DNA of 64,000 bases from Neisseria weaveri. Lineage in GTDB: Bacteria; Pseudomonadota; Gammaproteobacteria; Burkholderiales; Neisseriaceae. A model generated the notes under the pieces. It did no database searches and was not told the origin of the DNA. It saw only the letters and a list, made by a program, of their open reading frames with translations. The translations under genes were made by a program, and so were the position numbers. The DNA is taken from positions 1,612,001 through 1,676,000 of the forward strand of contig NZ_LR134533.1 of assembly GCF_900638685.1 (NCBI RefSeq). The letters run 5' to 3'. Below, piece by piece: positions 49,155 through 56,336 of the stretch. Numbering within the stretch: the stretch's first letter is position 1; each line of letters begins with the position of its first letter.

Positions 49155-49157
49155 TTT

Positions 49158-49190
49158 TTCAGACGGCCTCCATGTGGCAGGCCGTCTGAA
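49158..49190 (+). terminator. DUS hairpin terminator after rapZ
   Basis: Inverse AG-DUS at 49158-49169 and AG-DUS at 49179-49190 with a 9-nt loop; the stem is extended by ATTTTT/AAAAAT. Confidence 0.75.
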
Positions 49191-49240
49191 AAATCCAAAA
49201 GCCGTTGATAAAACAATATGCTATAATTCGAAGCATCTTA

Positions 49241-49270
49241 TTCAGGCAGCCCGAAGAAAGGCTGCCTGAA
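49241..49270. repeat. AG-simDUS inverted pair (foreign DUS dialect)
   Basis: AGGCTGCCTGAA at 49259-49270 is a perfect Simonsiella-type uptake sequence; the inverse TTCAGGCAGCCC at 49241-49252 matches 11 of 12. They form an 11-bp stem with a 7-nt loop, between rapZ and ylqF. All other uptake sequences nearby are AG-DUS. Confidence 0.75.
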
Positions 49271-49385
49271 AACATTAGCGATAAAATTTTTCAGCTAAGC
49301 ATCTATTTTCAGACGGCCTCCCCGCAAAACAAATACCCATAGCAAACCCATTTGCTATCCATAGCGATATAAAGAGCAAAACATT

Positions 49386-50330
49386 ATGGCAATCCAATGG
49401 TTTCCCGGCCACATGAACAAGGCGAAAAAAGCCATCGCCGAGCGCATCAAAAGCATTGATATGGTGATTGAAATGCTCGATGCCCGCCTGCCCGCCTCCA
49501 GCGAAAATCCCCTGCTGGCACAACTTTCGCGCGGCAAACCCAAGCTCAAAATCCTCAACAAACAAGACCTTGCCGACCCCGAACGCACCGCCGTTTGGCT
49601 CGATTACTACAACAACAAGCCCGACACCCAAGCCATCGCCCTCGACTCTTCCGAGCAAGGTGCCACCGCCAAAATCACCCGCGCCTGCCGCAACATGATG
49701 CCCAACCGCGGCGGCATCGACAAACCCCTGCGCGTACTCATCTGCGGCATCCCCAACGTCGGCAAATCCACCCTGATAAACGGCATGATCGGCAAAAAAT
49801 CCGCCAAAACCGGCAACGAACCCGGCATCACCAAAGCCGAACAACGCCTGTTTCTCGCCGACGACTTCTGGCTCTACGACACCCCCGGCATGCTGTGGCC
49901 GAAAATCATCGTAGAAGAAAGCGGCTACAACCTCGCCGCCAGCGGTGCCGTAGGCCGCAACGCACTCGACGAAGAAGAAGTCGCCCTCGAACTGCTCGAC
50001 TACCTGCGCCGCCACTACCTGCCCCTGTTGCAGGCACGTTACCAAGCCGACAAAGACCCCAGCAGCCATTGGAACGACACCGAATGGCTCGAATGGATCG
50101 CCAAAAAACGCGGAGCCGTATTAAGCGGCGGACGCATCAACTACCAAAAAGCCGCCGAAAACATCCTTACCGATTTCCGCGACGGCCACATCGGCAGAAT
50201 CACGCTCGAAACACCGAACCAATGGGAAGCATGGCTCAAAACAGCCAAACAGAAAGAAGCCGAATTGAAAGCCGCCCGCGAAGCCAGAAAAGCGGAACGC
50301 AAGGGACAAAGGCCGTCTGAAAAAGAATAA
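49386..50330 (+). CDS. ylqF: Ribosome biogenesis GTPase YlqF/RbgA
   Basis: A circularly permuted GTPase for large-subunit assembly. In the 314 residues the motif order is G4 NKQD (58-61), G1 GIPNVGKST (about 121-129), G3 DTPG, with the N-terminal signature IQWFPGHMNKAKKAI. The last residues RPSEKE come from an AG-DUS (50310-50321) placed just before the stop. Codon choice is strongly C-ending (gcc, aac, acc), unlike ptsN-hprK-rapZ, though ychF shows a similar bias. A Simonsiella-type DUS pair lies upstream. Confidence 0.94.
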   Translation: MAIQWFPGHMNKAKKAIAERIKSIDMVIEMLDARLPASSENPLLAQLSRGKPKLKILNKQDLADPERTAVWLDYYNNKPDTQAIALDSSEQGATAKITRACRNMMPNRGGIDKPLRVLICGIPNVGKSTLINGMIGKKSAKTGNEPGITKAEQRLFLADDFWLYDTPGMLWPKIIVEESGYNLAASGAVGRNALDEEEVALELLDYLRRHYLPLLQARYQADKDPSSHWNDTEWLEWIAKKRGAVLSGGRINYQKAAENILTDFRDGHIGRITLETPNQWEAWLKTAKQKEAELKAAREARKAERKGQRPSEKE

Positions 50331-50463
50331 AACACCGGGGTACGCGTCCCTGCCCAAGGCTTCCGACAACTGTTTGCCTTGCATTAAAATGGAAACCGAC
50401 GGCGGGTAAAGATGCCCGCCCCACGCAGCCCGACCGCAATCCAACTTACCGAAGGAGTGCATT

Positions 50464-50796
50464 ATGAAAACCGTTTTCCGCAGCGTCTTGGCGGTAGCCG
50501 CTTTATCACTGACCGCCTGCTTGCCCACAACCGGCGGCAGCCATGAAAGCCGTATTCAAGTGTACAAGCACGACGGTTCCCGCCAGTGCGAAGCAGGTAC
50601 CAGCCCCGCCGACATGCAGAAAGAACTGCAAGGCATCCGCGTTTATGCGGCGGAAAAAAGCGAGCTTTCAGACAAAGCCTACCCCGAAGTATGCGGAGGC
50701 GATACCGGCACCATCAACGTTTACACGATTGAAACGAAAGATAGAAGCGAAGCTGAAAAGCGCGGGTTTAAAGTATTGCCCCCAACACCGCAATAA
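50464..50796 (+). CDS. Putative lipoprotein, first of a paralogous pair
   Basis: A 110-residue lipoprotein: signal MKTVFRSVLAVAALSLTAC with lipobox LTAC (C19). The mature part shares with the next gene the blocks IQVYKHDGS, QCEAG, SPADMQKELQGI(R)VYAAE, VCGG, NVYTIE and KRGFKVL. Two mature cysteines may form a disulfide. No established function. AAGGAG precedes the ATG. Separated from its paralogue by a DUS pair. Confidence 0.82.
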   Translation: MKTVFRSVLAVAALSLTACLPTTGGSHESRIQVYKHDGSRQCEAGTSPADMQKELQGIRVYAAEKSELSDKAYPEVCGGDTGTINVYTIETKDRSEAEKRGFKVLPPTPQ

Positions 50797-50800
50797 TCTT

Positions 50801-50844
50801 TTCAGACGGCCTGACCATTCTGCTGCCCTAAAAGGCCGTCTGAA
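50801..50844 (+). repeat. DUS pair between the two lipoprotein genes
   Basis: Inverse AG-DUS at 50801-50812 and AG-DUS at 50833-50844, 20-nt loop. Possible terminator or uptake signal between the paralogues. Confidence 0.6.
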
Positions 50845-50909
50845 AACCGTTATGCCCGCAGCTCGCAAGCACACGGTAAAATCCGTCGAGCATTATCGAA
50901 AGCACCGCC

Positions 50910-51248
50910 ATGAAACCGATGACCTGCAACGCCTTACTGACCGCCCTTGTTGCTCTAAGTGCCTGTGCCGCTTCCAACAGCCCGAATGTGCCGAAAACCG
51001 CGTACATCCAAGTCTATAAACACAATGGCTCGCAGCAATGCTACGGCGGCGGCATCAGCCCTCAAGCCATGCTGAGTGAATTGAACGGCATCCAAGTCTA
51101 TGCCGCGGAAGCACACAGCCTGCAAGGTGTGATGTTCCCCGCTGTATGCGGCGGATTAACCGGCAACGTCAATGTTTACACGATTGATACAAAAGACAAA
51201 AGTAAAGCTGAAAAACGCGGGTTTAAGGTATTGCAGGAGAAAGATTAA
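50910..51248 (+). CDS. Putative lipoprotein, second of a paralogous pair
   Basis: A 112-residue lipoprotein with signal MKPMTCNALLTALVALSAC and lipobox LSAC (C19). It is clearly related to the preceding gene (IQVYKHNGS, SPQAMLSELNGIQVYAAE, VCGGLTG, NVYTIDTKDKS, KRGFKVL), sharing about half its residues by eye. A tandem duplication is the simplest origin. No function is established. Confidence 0.82.
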   Translation: MKPMTCNALLTALVALSACAASNSPNVPKTAYIQVYKHNGSQQCYGGGISPQAMLSELNGIQVYAAEAHSLQGVMFPAVCGGLTGNVNVYTIDTKDKSKAEKRGFKVLQEKD

Positions 51249-51324
51249 TTATTTTATTTCAGCTTTCAGACGGCCTGTCTGAAAAATAATCTGTTTATTT
51301 GACGAAAATATTAAACTGCCTATC

Positions 51325-52299
51325 ATGTCTAAACCACGTTCCCAAACCATTAGGATTTTTCTGCCTTCAGGAAACCCGCGCGGAATCCGTAAAGTTGAAC
51401 GCACCAGTAACAGTAATATTCGCCTGATTGAAATCCCTCGTACCGACTTACATCTTTTTTACGAGATGGAAGAAGCGGGAGGTATGGGTATTTATTTTCT
51501 AGTTGGAGGGAATCAGCTTTATGTCGGCGAAACGGCGGATTTAAGTACGCGTATTAAACAACATGACAAAGCTAAAACGTTTTGGCAGCGCGCTTTTATT
51601 GTTGTATTAAACAATGATTTTCGAACCCTCGATCATTTATATTGCTTAGAAAAAACGGCTATCGAACATGCTCAAGTCGCAGGCAGATTTTCGTTAGAAA
51701 ATGGTACGGCCGGTAACACCCACCGTCATTTACATGACTCCATTCGTTCCGACTGCGAAAATATTTTTGATGAAATCGACACATTACTGGCGGTATTGAA
51801 TCAGGATTTTTTTACTGAAAAACAAAAGCCTATTATTAAAGTAGAGGCAATGCTTGAAGCAACAGCCCAACTTGAAATTCCGCCTGTGCAAGAGAAGCCG
51901 TCTGAAGACAATATAAACGAAATAAACGAATATTCAATTCCTAATACATGGACAGGCAGGACTGTTACGGTATTCTGCCGAAGTAGAGATAAAATCTTAC
52001 GCGGGAAGGGTCTGTTTAATGTAGAAACAAAGCAAATTTTGTTGCTTGAAGGCACGATGATTTATCGAAAGATTTCTGAAACATTGCCTCCCGGCTGGAA
52101 AGAAGTTTACCAACAATGGCTCGCAAGCGACTTTTTGGCAGACAGTAAAGATCCCGATTTTTATGTTTTACAGTCAGAACAACTATGTGCCAGCCCGAGT
52201 ATGGCCGCAGCATTGGTGCTGGGCAACAATCGTAACGGTTGGCAATATTGGCGTACGGAACGTGGTTTAACTTTAGATGAAACCTACCGTAAAAAATAA
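51325..52299 (+). CDS. GIY-YIG domain protein with C-terminal DUF4357-like region
   Basis: A 324-residue protein. The central GIY-YIG core reads GMGIYFLVGGNQLYVGETADL (split around about 55-75) with the catalytic-type Arg in STRIKQH and Glu in LEKTAIEHA. The C-terminus ASPSMAAALVLGNNRNGWQYW is the DUF4357 pattern. Relatives are annotated as nucleases of unknown target, often near restriction genes, which are absent here. It is AT-richer than flanking genes and its 3' end overlaps the frame upstream of scpB. Possibly acquired. Confidence 0.8.
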   Translation: MSKPRSQTIRIFLPSGNPRGIRKVERTSNSNIRLIEIPRTDLHLFYEMEEAGGMGIYFLVGGNQLYVGETADLSTRIKQHDKAKTFWQRAFIVVLNNDFRTLDHLYCLEKTAIEHAQVAGRFSLENGTAGNTHRHLHDSIRSDCENIFDEIDTLLAVLNQDFFTEKQKPIIKVEAMLEATAQLEIPPVQEKPSEDNINEINEYSIPNTWTGRTVTVFCRSRDKILRGKGLFNVETKQILLLEGTMIYRKISETLPPGWKEVYQQWLASDFLADSKDPDFYVLQSEQLCASPSMAAALVLGNNRNGWQYWRTERGLTLDETYRKK

Positions 52300-52372
52300 G
52301 CCTAAACCAACCACACTAAACCATACTTTTAACGCTATATCAGGCCGTCTGAAAACTACCATACACCGCACC

Positions 52373-52990
52373 ATGACCGACAAAATCCCCCCCGACGCGC
52401 TTATCGAAGCCGCGCTGCTTACTCAAACCGAACCGCTCAGCGAAAAGACCATGCGCGAGCTGTGTGTGCCGCCATTGTCACCCGACAAGCTGATTGATGT
52501 GCTGGCGAACTTAAAAACCCGCTGGCAAAACCGTGCTTTGCAGTTGGTGCACACGCATGAAGGCTGGCGTTTTCAGATTGCCCAAGCCGCATTCGAGCGG
52601 TTGGGCAGTTTGCAGGAGCAGCGTGCGCCGCGCTATTCGCGTGCGGTGATGGAAACGCTGGCGATTATCGCCTACCAGCAGCCGGTTACGCGCGGCGATA
52701 TCGAAGGCATACGCGGCGTAGCGGTATCGCAAAACGTAATGCAGACGCTGCAAGACCGCGGTTGGATTGAGGTTATCGGCCACCGCGATTCCATCGGCCG
52801 CCCCGCTTTATGGGCGACGACCAATGTGTTTTTAAGCGATTTGCAGTTGGAAAGTTTAGAAGAACTGCCGCCGCTCACCGAATTGGGCGAACTGGTATTG
52901 CCCGATTTAATCGAGCCTGCCGAAAGCGGCGAGGAAGAAACAGAAGCCGGGCAAACCGAGCTGCTTTCCGAACCGCCCATATTAAATTAA
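52373..52990 (+). CDS. scpB: Segregation and condensation protein B
   Basis: Subunit of the SMC-ScpA-ScpB condensin complex for chromosome organisation. The 205 residues hold two winged-helix domains with the ScpB marks [25 protein letters not shown] (from about 87, here [11 protein letters not shown]) and [9 protein letters not shown]. I take the ATG at 52373 (MTDKIPP); an AG-DUS at 52342 lies in the leader. scpA is not in this window. Confidence 0.92.
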   Translation: [205 protein letters not shown]

Positions 52991-52993
52991 CGG

Positions 52994-53302
52994 GTAGGTC
53001 GGATTCTTGTATCCGACAAAATCACCGAATACCATTGCTTGTCGGATACAAGTATCCGACCTACGGCTGAATTAATTTCAGACGGCCTTACTTGAAAAAA
53101 ACGATATGCCCGTCATACTCGGGCTTGACCCGAGTATCCCGCATCTCTCTAAGCTAAAAGATACTCGGGTCAAGCCCGAGTATGACGGTACTTTTGCAGA
53201 AGAAGCAGTAGGTCGGATTCTCGAATCCGACAGAATCGCCGAATACCATTGTTTGTCGGATACAAGTATCCGACCTACGGCTGAATTAATTTCAGACGGC
53301 CT
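52994..53302. repeat. Nested palindromic repeat island
   Basis: Two 95-nt direct repeats (52994-53088 and 53208-53302, differing at a few positions) each carry inverted ends GTAGGTCGGAT/ATCCGACCTAC and finish in an inverse AG-DUS. Between them, 29-bp arms (53110-53138 and 53160-53188) are perfect inverted copies around a 21-nt loop. No ORF of note. The structure resembles small non-coding intergenic repeats of Neisseria (Correia or dRS3-like in style), but does not match the ATTCCC-type dRS3 core. Confidence 0.8.
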
Positions 53303-53416
53303 CACAGATATAAAGGCCGTCTGAAACCCGTCCTTATCTATTTTTAACAACCCATCCTGCCGCCAAAGCCGCAGAAGAACCGTTTTCCTTTCAGGAAAAT
53401 GCGTTAGGAGACTCTA
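53303..53416 (+). other. rluB leader region
   Basis: Contains an AG-DUS (53314-53325) and the short inverted repeat TTTTCCTTTCAGGAAAA (around 53382-53398). The ribosome-binding site TTAGGAG precedes the GTG start of rluB. Confidence 0.45.
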
Positions 53417-54436
53417 GTGAACACCAAAAAAATCTCAAGCAAACGTGAATTGCGCGACGGCGCACCGGCCAAGAAAACGGCTGCCCGCAAAAATACAGGC
53501 AAGTTTTCAGACGGCCTTAAGAATAAAACAGGCGTAAAAGAAGCCGCAGGCAAACCTGCCGCGCCGAAAACGCAGGCTTCCCGCGCCAAAAAACTGGTGG
53601 TGCGCAATCCCAATCAAAAAATCATGGAACGCGCCCGCGATTTGAAAGAAAAACGCGTTGATTTAGACAGTTTCGAGCCGGTGCGCCTGCAAAAAGCCCT
53701 TGCCGCATCGGGCGTGGGTTCGCGCCGTGAAATGGAAGACTGGATTACGCAGGGCTTGGTTACTGTTAACGGCAAAACCGCCCGGCTTGGCGACAAAGTT
53801 TCGCCCGACGACCAAGTTACCGTGAAAGGCAACGTAATCAAGCTCAAATGGCCCGACCGCCTGCCGCGCATTATTCTCTATTACAAGCAAGAAGGCGAAA
53901 TTGTCTCGCGCGACGACCCGCAAGGCCGAGTGAGCATTTTCGACCGCCTGCCGCAAGCCGCCAGCAGCCGTTGGGTGGCCATCGGCCGTTTGGACATCAA
54001 CACCAGCGGCCTGTTGATCCTGACCACATCAGGCGAACTGGTCAACCGCTTCTCCCACCCCAGCTTTGAAGTCGAGCGCGAATACGCCGTGCGCGTGCTG
54101 GGCGAGCTTTCCACCGAACAGATGAAAATGCTCACGGAAGAAGGCGTGATGCTGGAAGACGGTTTGGCCAAAGTGGAACGCATCTACGAGCAGGGCGGCG
54201 AGGGTGCCAACAAATGGTATAACGTGGTAATCAAAGAAGGCCGCAACCGCGAAGTGCGCCGTATTTTCGAGAGCCAAGGCTTTACCGTAAGCCGGTTGGT
54301 GCGCGTCGGCTTCGGCCCCATCGGCCTGCCGAACCGCTTGAAACGCGGCCAGTTTTACGAACTGAATCCGGCCGAAGTCGCCAACATTATGAAATGGGCA
54401 GGTATGTCGTTGCCGGGAAACCGCCGCCGCAAATAA
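53417..54436 (+). CDS. rluB: 23S rRNA pseudouridine synthase (RluB type)
   Basis: Modifies U2605-equivalent of 23S rRNA. The 339 residues start at a GTG (53417, TTAGGAG upstream). A lysine-rich N-terminal extension (about 1-80) is followed by an S4 domain (VRLQKALAASGVGSRREME, from about 89) and the catalytic core with Asp in GRLDINTSGLLILT (about 189). The end RNREVRRIFESQG is typical of RluB/RluE. Part of the extension, GKFSDGLK, is encoded by an AG-DUS (53506-53517). Confidence 0.92.
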   Translation: MNTKKISSKRELRDGAPAKKTAARKNTGKFSDGLKNKTGVKEAAGKPAAPKTQASRAKKLVVRNPNQKIMERARDLKEKRVDLDSFEPVRLQKALAASGVGSRREMEDWITQGLVTVNGKTARLGDKVSPDDQVTVKGNVIKLKWPDRLPRIILYYKQEGEIVSRDDPQGRVSIFDRLPQAASSRWVAIGRLDINTSGLLILTTSGELVNRFSHPSFEVEREYAVRVLGELSTEQMKMLTEEGVMLEDGLAKVERIYEQGGEGANKWYNVVIKEGRNREVRRIFESQGFTVSRLVRVGFGPIGLPNRLKRGQFYELNPAEVANIMKWAGMSLPGNRRRK

Positions 54437-54535
54437 ATCCGGTTTGGAAACGGATTGTCGTCTCGGCAGTGAGTCGGTATTTAAACAGGATATCGGCGGC
54501 TGCGAATGTGGTGCCGGCTTGATGTTTGGAAAAAA

Positions 54536-54563
54536 AGGCCGTCTGAAATTTTTCAGACGGCCT
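54536..54563. terminator. DUS hairpin between convergent rluB and serB
   Basis: AG-DUS at 54536-54547 and inverse at 54552-54563, extended by A/T symmetry, between two converging stop codons. Confidence 0.82.
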
Positions 54564-54584
54564 TTTTACAATGTTGGGAAGTAT

Positions 54585-55406
54585 TTATCTAAACCAACCG
54601 CGTACGGCTTCCAAGCCGTGAAAATGGATACTGGCATCGGCATGTTCCTGTGCTTTGGGTTTGGCGCGGTAGGCGATACCGATACCGGCTTCTTCCAGCA
54701 TGGGAATGTCGTTGGCGCCGTCGCCCATCGCTAAAACTTGGTGTTTCTCCAAGTCGAGCAGGGTGCGGTGTTGGATCAGTAAATCGGCTTTGGCGCGTGC
54801 GTCGATAATGCGTCCGAGCAGACGGCCGGTCAGTTTGCCGTCGGCGGTTTCCAAAACGTTGGCGTATTGGTAGTCGAGACCGAGCCGTTTTTGCAGGCGT
54901 TCGGTAAAGAAGGTGAAACCTCCGGACACCAGCATGAATTTGACTTGGTGTTTTTTGCACTCTTCCAGCAGGTATTCGGCACCGGGCGAAAGCTGCAAAA
55001 CGTGGTCGTAAACGTCTTGCAGGAATTTTTCGTCCAAACCTTTCAACAGGCCGACGCGTTGGCGCAGCGATTGTTCAAAATCCAATTCGCCGCGCATGGA
55101 TCGTTCGGTAATTTCGGCGACTTGGTCTTTTAAGCCGGCACCGGCGGCGATTTCGTCGATACATTCGATGGTGATCAGGGTGGAGTCCATATCGCTGACA
55201 ATCAGCCCCAATTCTGAAAAAGCCATATCGGGCAGAACGGCATGGTCGATGTGCTGGCTGCGGAGCTGCGCCTGTTCGGACGGTTGCAGTGCGAAGCCTT
55301 CTGCTACCGCTGCGCGGGCGGTGTGCGTGTTTCGTGTTAATCCGGGCAGGTCGGGCAGGGTGCAGGCGGCGATGTCGGGGTGTTGGAAAATCAGAGTGGA
55401 CTGCAT
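54585..55406 (-). CDS. serB: Phosphoserine phosphatase
   Basis: Last step of serine synthesis; HAD-superfamily phosphatase of 273 residues. Motif I is SDMDSTLITIECIDE with nucleophile D72 and D74; motif II is in LVSGGF (about 177) and motif IV GDGANDIPML (about 234). A short N-terminal part precedes the catalytic domain. Two AG-DUS flank its start (55410 upstream) and its end hairpin. Confidence 0.94.
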   Translation of the reverse strand: MQSTLIFQHPDIAACTLPDLPGLTRNTHTARAAVAEGFALQPSEQAQLRSQHIDHAVLPDMAFSELGLIVSDMDSTLITIECIDEIAAGAGLKDQVAEITERSMRGELDFEQSLRQRVGLLKGLDEKFLQDVYDHVLQLSPGAEYLLEECKKHQVKFMLVSGGFTFFTERLQKRLGLDYQYANVLETADGKLTGRLLGRIIDARAKADLLIQHRTLLDLEKHQVLAMGDGANDIPMLEEAGIGIAYRAKPKAQEHADASIHFHGLEAVRGWFR

Positions 55407-55510
55407 TTTTTCAGACGGCCTTTGCTAAATGGAAAGGGCGATTATATAAGATATTGCCCGTAAACTTAACTTCGGTTGCGGCTCTGATTGCCGAGGCCGT
55501 CTGAAAAAAT

Positions 55511-55972
55511 TTAGTTGAATGTGGTGCAGTTTTGGTCTGTATTGTTACCGCTGAAGTAAGAATCCGAACTGCCGCAGCTGAGTGTGGAAGAGTCGCAAAT
55601 GCTGAAAGAAAGCGATTCGTCGATTTTCAATACTCTGGGTTCTTTGTTTTTGTCTTTGGCTACCGCTGTCAAGGTAAAGCTGTCTTCATCGGCACCTTTC
55701 GGATTGCCTTGGGGGCGGATACAGAAGTCGGCGGTTTCGGTTATCGGCAGTTCGGCCCATGTGCCGGAATCTTGGGTGAAGCTCTGGTTTTGAGCGTAGA
55801 AGCGTTCCATAGCGTGGGCGTTTTCCAGCAGGGCGGCTTGGGCGTGTTTTAAACGCGCATGACGGGTGTATTGGTCGTAGGTCGGAATGGCGACGACGGC
55901 GATGATGGCGAGTACGGCAACGGCAATCATCAGTTCGATCAGTGAGAAGCCTTGTGTTTGATGCTTGTTCAT
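55511..55972 (-). CDS. comP: ComP-like minor type IV pilin, DUS receptor
   Basis: A 153-residue type IV pilin-like protein. The prepilin peptidase site is G8-F9 with Glu13 in GFSLIEL, followed by the hydrophobic helix. The globular part resembles N. meningitidis ComP as I recall it: AALLENAHAMERFYAQN, WAELPITE, FCIR, LTAVAKDKNKEPRVLKIDESLSF. Four cysteines at 84, 126, 133 and 149 match two disulfides typical of ComP. ComP binds DUS at the pilus and is needed for efficient transformation. PilV- or PilX-like pilins are less similar. It sits among many AG-DUS, as expected of the cognate receptor. Confidence 0.83.
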   Translation of the reverse strand: MNKHQTQGFSLIELMIAVAVLAIIAVVAIPTYDQYTRHARLKHAQAALLENAHAMERFYAQNQSFTQDSGTWAELPITETADFCIRPQGNPKGADEDSFTLTAVAKDKNKEPRVLKIDESLSFSICDSSTLSCGSSDSYFSGNNTDQNCTTFN

Positions 55973-56336
55973 TATGTTTTCCCTTATATTGTTGTGGTTT
56001 TGCCGTAAGTATCCGTAAAGATGGCGGCGGTGTCAAAGTGTGGGCGTAGGGGAAAATGCCCGATATGCGCCGGCGTGCGGCGTGTTTTCGGGTAAGTTGT
56101 GCAGGCGGCGGAGTGGCTGAATCAGCGAGTAAATCTTGGTTTTTATGTGTAAATCCGCAGTTTTATTGTGTATAGGATTCAAAGATTTAAATTGTATTGC
56201 GGTAGTGTGCGGGCTTGGAGCGGCGGCTTGCTTGCAGTACACTTACACGGTTTTTACGATACATATTTACAACATTGACTATCAGGCCGTCTGAAAAAAA
56301 CGGCATCAACGGTTTGGAAACGGATAGATTTCGAAA
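55973..56336. promoter_or_regulatory. comP/macA divergent intergenic region
   Basis: About 360 nt without a gene. For macA, TTGCAG (56232-56237), 17 nt and TACGAT (56255-56260) form a modest promoter. An AG-DUS lies at 56284-56295. Nothing clear is seen for comP. Confidence 0.4.

Noticed and set aside
49275..50320. Long open frames overlapping ylqF (an arginine/proline-rich one on the plus strand and a 264-codon one on the minus strand)
   Set aside because: They are by-products of the C-ending codon bias of ylqF, which has all GTPase motifs in its own frame.
52994..53302. CRISPR array or IS element at the repeat island
   Set aside because: Only two 95-nt copies, no regular spacer array, no transposase ORF and no cas gene nearby.
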